Below, in pieces: positions 42,743 through 50,797 of a stretch of DNA of 64,000 nucleotides. Origin of the DNA: an uncultured Alistipes sp. (GTDB lineage: Bacteria; Bacteroidota; Bacteroidia; Bacteroidales; Rikenellaceae); assembly GCA_937911745.1 (NCBI GenBank), contig CALDPX010000067.1, positions 9,002-73,001 on the forward strand. Direction: 5' to 3'. The position numbers and the translations under genes are program-made. The notes below the pieces were generated by a model. That model was not told the origin of the DNA. It was given only the letters and a program-made list of their open reading frames with translations, and searched no databases. Every line of letters starts with the position of its first letter. Position 1 is the stretch's first letter.

Positions 42743-43219
42743 TTAGAATCTGAAGTGTGCGAATGCTTTATTTGCCTCTGCCATACGGTGCATCTCCTCT
42801 TTGCGTTTGAAGGCAGCACCCTCGTTGTTGTAGGCAGCCATAATCTCACCGCAGAGTTTCTCTGCCATAGACTTACCTGCGCGCTTACGAGAATAAAGGA
42901 CCATGTTTTTCATCGAAATCGAAATTTTGCGCTCAGGACGAACCTCCATAGGTACCTGGAAGGTAGCACCACCGATACGGCGAGATTTTACCTCAACCTG
43001 GGGAGTGATGTTCTCCAATGCCTGCTTCCATACTTCAAGAGGAGCCTTGTCTGCATCCTTCATCTTCTCGCCCACCATATCCAACGCATCGTAGAAAATG
43101 GTGTATGCAATACTCTTCTTACCGTCCAGCATCAAATTATTCACAAAGCGGGTAACCATAACGTCACCAAACTTGGGGTCTGGAAGTAGAATGTGCTTTT
43201 TAGGCTTTGCTTTTCTCAT
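42743..43219 (-). CDS. rpsG: 30S ribosomal protein S7
   Basis: Protein of 158 residues: MRKAKPKKHILLPDPKFGDVMVTRFVNNLMLDGKKSIAYTIFYDALD and ARSYSRKRAGKSMAEKL-like VLYSRKRAGKSMAEKL. uS7 nucleates the 30S head. It lies 8 nt before fusA and 48 nt after rpsL. Confidence 0.98.
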   Translation of the reverse strand: MRKAKPKKHILLPDPKFGDVMVTRFVNNLMLDGKKSIAYTIFYDALDMVGEKMKDADKAPLEVWKQALENITPQVEVKSRRIGGATFQVPMEVRPERKISISMKNMVLYSRKRAGKSMAEKLCGEIMAAYNNEGAAFKRKEEMHRMAEANKAFAHFRF

Positions 43220-43267
43220 TTTGTCTTAAATCTTTAATGTGTTCTTAACTAACTTTGTTGTGAGAGA

Positions 43268-43651
43268 TTACTTTTTGGCTGCTTTGGGACGTTTAGCACC
43301 GTATTTCGAACGACGCTGACGACGACCATCCACACCTGCGCTATCCAATGCACCACGAACCAAGTGGTAACGTACACCGGGGAGGTCTTTTACACGACCA
43401 CCGCGCACCAAAACGATTGAGTGTTCCTGCAAGTTGTGACCTTCACCAGGGATGTAGGCATTCACCTCTTTCTGGTTGGTGAGTTTCACACGAGCAACTT
43501 TACGCATTGCCGAGTTAGGCTTCTTGGGGGTGGTGGTGTAAACACGCACGCACACGCCGCGCCTCTGAGGACATGCGTCAAGGGCGGGAGATTTACTCTT
43601 CATCTCCAACTGTACCCTGCCTTTTCTTACTAACTGTTGAATAGTTGGCAT
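43268..43651 (-). CDS. rpsL: 30S ribosomal protein S12
   Basis: Protein of 127 residues: MPTIQQLVRKGR, the decoding loop TTPKKPNSAMRKVARVKL and PGEGHNLQEHSIVLVRGGRVKDLPGVRYH, which hold the lysines (about 43 and 88) where streptomycin-resistance changes occur; both are wild type. It is the first gene of the supercluster. Confidence 0.98.
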   Translation of the reverse strand: MPTIQQLVRKGRVQLEMKSKSPALDACPQRRGVCVRVYTTTPKKPNSAMRKVARVKLTNQKEVNAYIPGEGHNLQEHSIVLVRGGRVKDLPGVRYHLVRGALDSAGVDGRRQRRSKYGAKRPKAAKK

Positions 43652-43737
43652 TTTACTGTTTTTTAGTCCTTTGTTTTGTTAAACATTTAATTCTCGTTTC
43701 CCGTAGGGAACATCGCGTTTCCCATTTTTCGGGCGTG

Positions 43738-43767
43738 CAAAGATACGGCATTTTTTCTTTTCTACAA
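43738..43767 (-). promoter_or_regulatory. str operon promoter upstream of rpsL
   Basis: Minus-strand TTG (43765-43767), 19 nt, TATCTTTG (43738-43745). The leader of about 80 nt contains a small GGGAA..TTCCC hairpin. It is the apparent main promoter for the 33-gene run. Confidence 0.8.
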
Positions 43768-43950
43768 TATATATGAGAAATTTTTTGCCCCTTTTGAGCC
43801 GATTTTTCAGCATTTTAGCCCCTTTTTGAGGCTTTGGTCAATTCTTTTTTCTTATTGTTTTTTGAAAGGTATTTGTTTTACTTATTGCTTTTTGTGGGAC
43901 ACTCTTGTATTTTGCTGACAATGTGAGTATTACAAAAAACTTTGTGGGGA

Positions 43951-43984
43951 TTTGCAATTTGCACCACAAATATGTTTATCTTTG
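43951..43984 (+). promoter_or_regulatory. leuS promoter
   Basis: TTTG (43951-43954), 22 nt, TATCTTTG (43977-43984); a second TTTG lies seven bases nearer. The rest of the 375-nt gap between rpsL and leuS is T- and C-rich with no gene. Confidence 0.65.
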
Positions 43985-44026
43985 TGGCTCATAAGGTTGT
44001 GCAAAAGAGAAAAAACTTCAAAATAT

Positions 44027-46783
44027 ATGGAATACAACTTCAAAGAACTCGAAGCCAAGTGGCAAGCAGAGTGGCAAAAGCAACAGACCTATAAGATCGA
44101 TGTAGACGACTCTAAACCAAAATTTTATGTTCTGGATATGTTCCCCTACCCTTCGGGTGCGGGACTCCACGTTGGTCACCCTCTGGGCTACATCGCCTCG
44201 GACATCTACTCGCGCTACAAACGCTCCTGCGGCTTCAATGTGCTCCACCCTATGGGCTACGATGCCTTTGGTCTGCCCGCCGAGCAGTACGCCATACAGA
44301 CCGGTCAGCACCCCGCAGTGACCACCGAGCAGAACGTGGCACGCTACCGCTCGCAACTCGATAAGATTGGCTTCTCGTACGATTGGTCGCGCGAGGTACG
44401 CACCTGTGAGCCAGAGTATTACAAGTGGACACAGTGGGCTTTCCTCGAAATGTTCTCGCACTACTACGACAACACCTCCGACAAGGCTGAGCCTATCGAA
44501 AAACTCGTCGAGCGATTTGCTGTTCGAGGCACCGAGGGCTTGGATGCTGCTTGCACCGAACAACTCTCGTTCACTGCCGAGGAGTGGAACTCGTGGGGCG
44601 AGAAAAAACACGAAGAGGTACTCCAAAATTACCGCCTTGCATTCCGTGCCGACACAATGGTAAACTGGTGCGCCGAGTTGGGCACCGTGCTTGCCAATGA
44701 CGAGGTTAAGGATGGTCTTTCGGTGCGCGGCGGCTTCCCCGTTGTGCAGCGCAGGATGAAACAGTGGCTCCTTAGGGTTACCGCCTATGCACCCCGCCTC
44801 TTGGAGGGTTTGGATAAGTTGGAGTGGAGTGAGTCGCTCAAAGAGATTCAGCGCAACTGGATTGGCAAGAGCACCGGTGCTCAGGTCTTCTTCGACATTG
44901 AGGGTAGCGACAAGAAACTCGAAATTTTCACAACCCGCCCCGACACCATTTTTGGCGTTACATTTATGGTCATAGCCCCCGAACACGAGTGGGTTAAGGA
45001 GCTGACAATCTCCGATGCCCAAAGCGACGTGGAGGCATATTTGGAGGCAACGAAGAAACGCTCCGAGCGCGAGCGTATCGCCGAGACGAAACGTGTGAGC
45101 GGTGTCTTTACGGGCTCCTACGCCATCAACCCCTTTACGGGCAAGCGTATTCCTATCTATGTAAGTGACTATGTGTTGGCTGGTTATGGTACGGGCGCTA
45201 TTATGGCGGTTCCCGCCCACGACTCGCGCGACTGGGCTTTTGCAAAACACTTCGGTTTGGAGATTATTCCCGTTGTAGAAGGCGGCAATGTAGAGGAGGC
45301 TTCCTACGATGCCAAAGAGGGAAAACTTATCAATTCGGACTTTATCAACGGTTTGGATGTGAAGGTTGCCATTGAGCGTATGTGGGACGAAATTGAGGCT
45401 CGTGGATTGGGCAAACGCAAAGTGAATTACCGCCTGCGTGATGCCATTTTCAGCCGCCAGCGTTATTGGGGCGAGCCCTTCCCCATCTACTATAAAGACG
45501 ACATTGCACACCCCTTGTCGGCAGAGCAACTACCCCTCGAATTGCCCGAGGTTGAGAAGTTCACCCCCACCGCTGAGGGCGAACCCCCATTGGCTCGCTC
45601 CGAGAAGTGGCACACCGCCGAGGGCTACGCCTACGAGACCAGCACAATGCCCGGATTTGCAGGTTCTTCTGCCTACTATCTGCGCTATATGGACCCCCAC
45701 AATGCGGATGCTCTTGTGAGCCGCAAGGCAAACAACTATTGGCGCAATGTAGACCTCTATGTGGGTGGTATTGAGCACGCTACGGGTCACCTTATCTACT
45801 CGCGCTTCTGGAACAAATTCCTCTTCGACCTGGGCGTTATCTGCGAGGACGAGCCTTTCAAGAAACTCGTCAATCAGGGTATGATTCAGGGGCGTTCGAA
45901 CTTTGTTTATCGCGTTGTGGGTACCAACAAATTCGTGTCGCTCGGCTTGCGCAAGGAGTACGAGACGCAGGAGATTCACGTTGATGTAAACATCGTGAAA
46001 AACGACATCCTCGACCTTGATGCCTTCCGCGCTTGGCGTCCCGAGTTCCACGATGCCGAGTTTATCTTGGAGGACGGCAAATACGTCTGCGGCTGGGCTA
46101 TCGAGAAGATGAGTAAGAGTATGTTCAACGTGGTCAATCCCGACTACATTGTAGATAATTACGGTGCCGACACGTTGCGTATGTACGAGATGTTCCTCGG
46201 TCCTTTGGAGCAGAGCAAGCCCTGGGATACCAATGGCATTGACGGTGTACACAAATTCCTGCGCCGCTTCTGGGGCAAATTTTTCGATAAGGAGGGTAAC
46301 TTCGCCGTAAGCAACGAAGAGCCCACTCCTGCCGAACAGAAAACCCTCCACAAGACCATCAAGAAGGTTAGGGAGGATATCGAGAATTTCTCGTTCAACA
46401 CCTCCATTTCGGCATTTATGATATGCCTTAACGAACTCGGTCAGTGCAACAAGAGGGCTGTTTTGGAGCCCTTTGCAGTGTTGCTCTCGCCCTTTGCACC
46501 CCACATCACCGAGGAGTTGTGGCACCTGCTGGGTGGCGAGGGCTCTATTTGCGATGCCGCCTACCCCGAGTTCAACCCCGACTTCTTGGTCGAGAACTCG
46601 TTTGAGTACCCTGTGTCATTCAACGGCAAGATGAGATTCAAAAAATCGCTGCCTCTGGGTATCTCCAATGGCGAGATTGAGGCACTTGTGATGGCAGACG
46701 AGCAGACTGCCCGCTACACCGAGGGCAAGACCCCCAAGAAGGTCATCATCGTTCCCGGTAAGATTATCAACATCGTACTGTAA
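44027..46783 (+). CDS. leuS: leucyl-tRNA synthetase
   Basis: Protein of 918 residues from the ATG at 44027 (MEYNFKELEAKWQAEWQKQQ), preceded by an open but unconserved stretch. The class I signatures are HVGHP (in YPSGAGLHVGHPLGY) and KMSKS (in AIEKMSKSMFNVVNPD); the editing domain holds TTRPDTIFGVTFMVIAPEHE. It is larger than the E. coli enzyme (860) because of insertions around the zinc/editing region, usual in Bacteroidales. Confidence 0.97.
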   Translation: MEYNFKELEAKWQAEWQKQQTYKIDVDDSKPKFYVLDMFPYPSGAGLHVGHPLGYIASDIYSRYKRSCGFNVLHPMGYDAFGLPAEQYAIQTGQHPAVTTEQNVARYRSQLDKIGFSYDWSREVRTCEPEYYKWTQWAFLEMFSHYYDNTSDKAEPIEKLVERFAVRGTEGLDAACTEQLSFTAEEWNSWGEKKHEEVLQNYRLAFRADTMVNWCAELGTVLANDEVKDGLSVRGGFPVVQRRMKQWLLRVTAYAPRLLEGLDKLEWSESLKEIQRNWIGKSTGAQVFFDIEGSDKKLEIFTTRPDTIFGVTFMVIAPEHEWVKELTISDAQSDVEAYLEATKKRSERERIAETKRVSGVFTGSYAINPFTGKRIPIYVSDYVLAGYGTGAIMAVPAHDSRDWAFAKHFGLEIIPVVEGGNVEEASYDAKEGKLINSDFINGLDVKVAIERMWDEIEARGLGKRKVNYRLRDAIFSRQRYWGEPFPIYYKDDIAHPLSAEQLPLELPEVEKFTPTAEGEPPLARSEKWHTAEGYAYETSTMPGFAGSSAYYLRYMDPHNADALVSRKANNYWRNVDLYVGGIEHATGHLIYSRFWNKFLFDLGVICEDEPFKKLVNQGMIQGRSNFVYRVVGTNKFVSLGLRKEYETQEIHVDVNIVKNDILDLDAFRAWRPEFHDAEFILEDGKYVCGWAIEKMSKSMFNVVNPDYIVDNYGADTLRMYEMFLGPLEQSKPWDTNGIDGVHKFLRRFWGKFFDKEGNFAVSNEEPTPAEQKTLHKTIKKVREDIENFSFNTSISAFMICLNELGQCNKRAVLEPFAVLLSPFAPHITEELWHLLGGEGSICDAAYPEFNPDFLVENSFEYPVSFNGKMRFKKSLPLGISNGEIEALVMADEQTARYTEGKTPKKVIIVPGKIINIVL

Positions 46784-46855
46784 TAGAGAGTGTTCGGTGG
46801 GCGCAGCAAGTCCACCGAACTTGCTTTTATAAACCACCCGAACCCGAGAGAAACA

Positions 46856-47434
46856 ATGGATTTTTTGTCGCTATTTTTGATTGCTGTGGGGCTGTCAATG
46901 GACGCCTTCTCGGTGGCTATCTGCAAGGGGCTTGCACTGCCTCGTGCGGGAGCGGACAAGTGCTCCGTTGTGGGTTTGTGGTTTGGTGGTTTTCAGGCAC
47001 TTATGCCCATTCTGGGCTATTTTGTGGGCATACATTTCAAGGACGCCATAGAGAGTTTCGACCATTGGCTTGCCTTTGCACTGCTGGCACTCATCGGTAT
47101 CAATATGATTCGCGAGGCGCTCGGCAAGGAGGAGGACAATGCGGAGAACAAAGGGTGTGAGGGCAACCCCCTGGCGGCTCGCAAAATGCTGCCTATGGCT
47201 ATTGCCACGAGCATTGACGCCTTGGCTGTGGGTGTGGGTTTTGCCTTTTTGGGTGTCGACATATGGCTCTCGGCACTACTTATTGGCGTTACGACCTTCG
47301 TGCTGTCGGTTGTGGGTGTGAAAATGGGAGGCGTCTTCGGTGCTAAGTATAAGTCGAAAGCCGAACTCGCCGGCGGCATCATCCTCATACTGATTGGTCT
47401 TAAAATCCTCCTCGAACACACCATTTTTGCCTAA
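46856..47434 (+). CDS. mntP: manganese efflux pump MntP
   Basis: Protein of 192 residues from the ATG at 46856 (MDFLSLFLIAVGLSMDAFSVAICKG). Two similar halves, three helices each, carry the conserved acidic motifs SMDAFSVAI and TSIDALAVGVGFAFL. It exports Mn2+ from the cytoplasm. In other bacteria it is controlled by the yybP-ykoY riboswitch; I see no such element in the 73-nt leuS-mntP gap. Confidence 0.95.
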   Translation: MDFLSLFLIAVGLSMDAFSVAICKGLALPRAGADKCSVVGLWFGGFQALMPILGYFVGIHFKDAIESFDHWLAFALLALIGINMIREALGKEEDNAENKGCEGNPLAARKMLPMAIATSIDALAVGVGFAFLGVDIWLSALLIGVTTFVLSVVGVKMGGVFGAKYKSKAELAGGIILILIGLKILLEHTIFA

Positions 47435-47445
47435 TGGCAAGAGAG

Positions 47446-47612
47446 GTCGAACGTCTAACGTCAATAGTCGCGGGCTCGGCACTTTTGCCGAGCCCGAAAT
47501 TTTTAGGAGGATAAGGAGTTTAAGGACTTTAACGACCTTAACTACCCTCCACTAAATTAGGAGTGGGGATATGGTTGTGGAACTCCCGTATCTCTCATAT
47601 CTCCCATTTCTC
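47446..47612. repeat. mosaic of dispersed intergenic modules after mntP
   Basis: Contains GTCTAACGTCAATAGTC (47453-47469, also at 59.6, 61.4 and 63.9 kb), an AAGGACTTTAACGACCTTAA-type segment (about 47519-47541, related to 57.0 and 59.6 kb), and TATCTCTCATATCTCCCAT (about 47589-47607, inverse of the copy at 61.5 kb). Confidence 0.65.
47471..47496 (+). terminator. mntP terminator
   Basis: Perfect 10-bp stem CGGGCTCGGC / GCCGAGCCCG with a 6-nt loop, then AAATTTTT, 36 nt after mntP. Confidence 0.85.
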
Positions 47613-47623
47613 CCACAAAAACA

Positions 47624-47653
47624 CTCGCGGGTATCTTTTTTGATACCCGCGAG
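47624..47653. terminator. terminator between mntP and the lipoprotein gene
   Basis: 12-bp perfect stem CTCGCGGGTATC / GATACCCGCGAG with a T6 loop. Likely for the minus-strand lipoprotein transcript. Between it and the gene, minus-strand ACGAGCG/CGCTCGT forms another hairpin (about 47722-47742). Confidence 0.75.
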
Positions 47654-47790
47654 CAAATAAGCAACCGTTTGACTTAAAGAGTGGTAGATGCCAACCGCCC
47701 ACCTCGCTGTGGTCGTGGCAAGACGAGCGCACATTACGCTCGTTAAGCCAATTGGTTCCAACTGATTCATCATTAAACTATAAGTGGACT

Positions 47791-48195
47791 CTATTGCCTT
47801 GTTAACCCCCAAACAACTGGATCTATTTCTTCATCAACATATTCCATTCCCACATATTCTGTGCACGACTTATCGGAAAAGAAGAAACGAACAACATACA
47901 CCATTTCCATACCAATCCTATTGCGCATTTTAAACTTATGGACGATACTCCATTTAGATGGGATCTGTTTTGTTTTACGAAGACCCAACACATCCTCAAA
48001 ACCGGTTCCTGCAAATATATCTTCAAATTCAACTTGCCCCCAAGCATAGGGTTTGTATGAATCACCTTGAATAGACTCTTTTAATTGTGTCTTTACCGTT
48101 CTTTTTGCATTATAGTTCTGCAAGTCAACTTCATTGCAACCATTCATCAATAACAGTACAATACAGATAATTAGCAATTGTATGCCCCTTCTCAT
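47791..48195 (-). CDS. small AT-rich lipoprotein of unknown function
   Basis: Protein of 134 residues from the ATG at 48195 (MRRGIQLLIICIVLLLMNGC), a lipoprotein signal peptide with the acylated Cys at residue 20. The mature part is polar with a WSIVHKFKMRNRIGMEMVYVV strand-rich region; I recognise no family. The gene is clearly richer in A/T than its neighbours and lies between two hairpins and an unusual palindrome, which suggests recent acquisition. Possible roles (immunity protein, surface lipoprotein) are guesses. Confidence 0.7.
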   Translation of the reverse strand: MRRGIQLLIICIVLLLMNGCNEVDLQNYNAKRTVKTQLKESIQGDSYKPYAWGQVEFEDIFAGTGFEDVLGLRKTKQIPSKWSIVHKFKMRNRIGMEMVYVVRFFFSDKSCTEYVGMEYVDEEIDPVVWGLTRQ

Positions 48196-48290
48196 TTTAG
48201 TAAGAATTATTAAGTTAAACTCGTTGTTTCTCAAATTCTTACTACCCGCACCTCGATAGTGATTAATAAACACAAAGAAAGCGTGGTGCT

Positions 48291-48452
48291 GAAAGACTTA
48301 TTTTAGCAAGATGGGTTCTGGTAAAACCTTGAAGATAAATAAGCAACAGCCCACGCCTATACCCATTGCAGGGTACAGCGTGAGAAGATGTCTGCTCATT
48401 CTCTCTTCAAAATTTACCAGATTTATCTTGCGAGAATAAACTTACACTTTCC
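48291..48452. repeat. 160-nt imperfect palindrome of unknown function
   Basis: The two 75-80-nt arms match in inverted orientation at about three quarters of positions: shared blocks include GCAAGAT, TCTGGTAAA, TTGAAGA, AACA and CACGC..TACCC, around an ATTGCA loop (48365-48370). It lies upstream of the lipoprotein gene and before the dnaX promoter. It could fold as a long RNA or DNA hairpin. No integrase or transposase is adjacent. Confidence 0.7.
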
Positions 48453-48496
48453 GCGTAAAATCAATATGTTAGCACAAATATAAGCATTTATTCCAT

Positions 48497-48544
48497 AATT
48501 TTGAATTTTGAATTCTTAATTTTGAATTTTTATCGGTATCTTTG
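48497..48544 (+). promoter_or_regulatory. dnaX promoter with degenerate heptad repeat
   Basis: TATCTTTG (48537-48544) follows heptads AATTTTG, AATTTTG, AATTCTT, AATTTTG, AATTTTT (48497-48531). The copy at the preferred 19-nt spacing is the degenerate one; intact TTTTG copies are at 12 and 26 nt. A TTATACCTCA leader precedes the ATG at 48577. Confidence 0.6.
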
Positions 48545-48576
48545 TGAGGTTATACCTCACAACAACAAGAGTAGAG

Positions 48577-50376
48577 ATGGACAACAACTTTATTGTTTCG
48601 GCACGAAAATACCGCCCACAGACCTTCGAGTCGGTGGTGGGGCAGAGTCACGTCACCACAACGCTCAAAAATGCCATAGCGCGAGGGCAGTTGGCGCACG
48701 CATACCTCTTTTGCGGACCCCGAGGAGTCGGCAAGACCACCTGTGCGCGTATCTTTGCCAAGACCATCAACTGTCTTAATCCCACCGCCGAGGGCGATGC
48801 TTGCGGCGAGTGCGAGTCGTGTCGCAGTTTCGATGAGGGCAGGAGTTTCTCGATTCACGAGCTCGATGCCGCATCGAACAACTCGGTGGACAACATCCGC
48901 GACCTGACGGATCAAGTGAGGGTTCCGCCCCAGATTGGCGAGTACAGCGTCTACATCATCGATGAGGTGCATATGCTCTCGCAGGCGGCTTTCAACGCCT
49001 TCCTCAAAACGCTCGAAGAGCCACCACACCACGCCATTTTTATTCTCGCAACAACCGAGAAGCACAAGATTATACCCACCATCCTCTCGCGCTGTCAGAT
49101 TTACGACTTCCAGCGCATACGCATCGAGGACGCTGTGGAGTACCTCAAACTCATCGCCACACGCGAGGGTGTCGCCTTCGATGACGAGTCGTTGCACCTT
49201 ATTGCCCGCAAGGCTGACGGAGGTATGAGGGATGCTCTGTCGATGTTCGACAAGGCGGTGTCGTTCTGCGGCGGTAACTTGGAGTACAAAGAGGTGGCAG
49301 CAACGCTCAACGTGCTCGACTACGACACCTACTTCGGCATTACCGATGCGCTGGTGGCGGGCGACTACAAGAGTGCGCTTCTCTCCTTCGATGAGGTGCT
49401 CAAAAAGGGCTTCTCGGGGCAGAGTTTTGCCTCCGGATTGGCTACGCATCTAAGAGATTTGCTGATGTGCAAGGAGCCTCAGACTATGAGCCTCTTGGAG
49501 ATTAGCGGCTCGTTGCTCGACCGCTACAAACAGCAGAGCGCACGTTGCGACATAGGATTCCTCTTTGGTGCTGCGGCACTCCTCGGCGAGGTCGATGGAG
49601 GATTTCGCACCGCCACCAACCAACGACTGCACGTTGAGTTGGCACTGATGAAACTTGCAGGGCTCGGTCAAAAAAAAACTCTTGATGTAAGCGACAAGCC
49701 CTCGTTGCCACCACTCGTCAAGGGCGAAACGAGTGCGCCACTGCCCACACAGGCTCAACAAGTTGCGCCTGCGCTACAATCCGCACCACAACCCACCGTT
49801 GCACCTAAGGTGGAGGTTGCTCCCGCACAGCCTGCGGCACCACAGCCTGCACCACAACACACACCTCAGCCCGCTGTCGCGCCCACACCCGCACCCCAAG
49901 TGGCACAAGCACCCACTGCCGCTGCCACAAAGCCCAAGAGGGGCTTGTTTGGTGGCTCCATAAGTGCCATTATGAGCGGTCAGAAGAGTTCGGAAGAGGA
50001 GGAGAAAGTTACCTACTACGACCCCTACGCACAGCAGAAGATAACCAAAGGTTGGGAGGCTTTTATGGAGCGTATGATGGTGGAGCACCCCCGTATGGGA
50101 CACGCACTGAAAAAGACCATCGTGAATGGTCACACCCTTGCGCTGACGGTTACCACGGAGATTATTCGTGACGAGCTGATGCGCAACCAAAACGAGATAA
50201 CGACACTCTTGCAGGAGGCTTGCGGCTTGGAGGGTAGCATTGTGCTTGATATTACGGTTAGCACCGCCAAGGAGGACAACACACCACACAGACCGATGGA
50301 CAAAGTGCGCTTCCTCGTGGAGCAAAACCCCGAACTGAACACGCTGATTCAGGACCTCGGCTTGGACGTGGAGTAG
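48577..50376 (+). CDS. dnaX: DNA polymerase III subunits tau/gamma
   Basis: Protein of 599 residues from the ATG at 48577 (MDNNFIVSARKYRPQTF), the clamp-loader ATPase. Domain I has the P-loop GPRGVGKTT (47-55), four zinc Cys (66, 76, 79, 82), Walker B IIDEVHML and the SRC motif LSRCQIYDF. Domain III ends near residue 362 (VELALMKLAGL). A Pro/Ala/Gln-rich linker (about 375-455) leads to a C-terminal tau domain. An A9 run at codons 365-368 could generate a short gamma form (see separate entry). Confidence 0.96.
   Translation: MDNNFIVSARKYRPQTFESVVGQSHVTTTLKNAIARGQLAHAYLFCGPRGVGKTTCARIFAKTINCLNPTAEGDACGECESCRSFDEGRSFSIHELDAASNNSVDNIRDLTDQVRVPPQIGEYSVYIIDEVHMLSQAAFNAFLKTLEEPPHHAIFILATTEKHKIIPTILSRCQIYDFQRIRIEDAVEYLKLIATREGVAFDDESLHLIARKADGGMRDALSMFDKAVSFCGGNLEYKEVAATLNVLDYDTYFGITDALVAGDYKSALLSFDEVLKKGFSGQSFASGLATHLRDLLMCKEPQTMSLLEISGSLLDRYKQQSARCDIGFLFGAAALLGEVDGGFRTATNQRLHVELALMKLAGLGQKKTLDVSDKPSLPPLVKGETSAPLPTQAQQVAPALQSAPQPTVAPKVEVAPAQPAAPQPAPQHTPQPAVAPTPAPQVAQAPTAAATKPKRGLFGGSISAIMSGQKSSEEEEKVTYYDPYAQQKITKGWEAFMERMMVEHPRMGHALKKTIVNGHTLALTVTTEIIRDELMRNQNEITTLLQEACGLEGSIVLDITVSTAKEDNTPHRPMDKVRFLVEQNPELNTLIQDLGLDVE
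49670..49678 (+). other. A9 slippery tract in dnaX (predicted gamma-form site)
   Basis: Nine consecutive A residues read in frame as CAA AAA AAA ACT (codons 365-368). Gain of one base, or a -1 ribosomal shift on A AAA AAA, gives Gln-Lys-Lys-Asn-Ser-stop (369 residues); loss of one base gives Gln-Lys-Lys-Leu-Leu-Met-stop (370 residues). Both products contain just the ATPase domains I-III. Thermus dnaX makes gamma by slippage on an A9 tract, and E. coli by -1 frameshifting. Confidence 0.6.
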
Positions 50377-50379
50377 GTT

Positions 50380-50415
50380 CGAATTGAAAATTGAGAATTG
50401 AGAATTGAGAGTTGG
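50380..50415 (+). repeat. GAATTGA-type heptad array after dnaX
   Basis: Units GAATTGA, AAATTGA, GAATTGA, GAATTGA, GAGTTGG begin 4 nt after the dnaX stop codon. Confidence 0.8.
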
Positions 50416-50520
50416 GAGTGACAGGAATAACAGGAGCGACAGGAGAAACAGGGAAGTTTGAGAGCAGATTTTTTCGGGGAGGTGTGAGGCTCTCCGAAGG
50501 AGAGTGGCAGACGAAATAGG

Positions 50521-50550
50521 AGCCCTCTCAAACTTGTTTGAAAGAGGGCT
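50521..50550 (+). terminator. terminator downstream of dnaX
   Basis: AGCCCTCTCAAAC..GTTTGAAAGAGGGCT hairpin followed by GCTATTTTGG. The region before it (50416-50520) is low-complexity and non-coding. Confidence 0.7.
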
Positions 50551-50610
50551 GCTATTTTGGCTGCTATACTATCTGCGAAAGATAGCCACACCTCACCGCA
50601 AGGGCTGCAC

Positions 50611-50753
50611 TAAAAGTTTTTGGTAGCACCTTTTTACAAAAAGGCGTCAGAATGACGCTTTTGTGATAGGAATGCTAATATAAGGCGTAGCAAAGGTAAA
50701 GCGATACGCAGTATCGCATAAAAGTTTTTGGGCGACTTTTTACAAAAAGTCGC
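50611..50753 (+). repeat. double-hairpin repeat upstream of tyrS (copy 1)
   Basis: At 50698-50753 two palindromes, GCGATAC-GCA-GTATCGC and GCGACTTTTT-AC-AAAAAGTCGC, are joined by CATAAAAGTTTTTGG. A weaker relative (AAAAGTTTTTGGTAGCACC then CTTTTTACAAAAAGG) lies at 50611-50645. The 56-bp unit recurs inverted at 52811-52866 with two differences. No gene lies in 50377-50797. Confidence 0.8.
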
Positions 50754-50797
50754 AAGAAGAAAAAGAACAACAAACAACAAATAATAAAGGAAGAAAG

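Noticed and set aside
48291..48452. The palindrome as an integron attC site
   Set aside because: No GTTRRRY/RYYYAAC core sites at its ends and no integrase in view.
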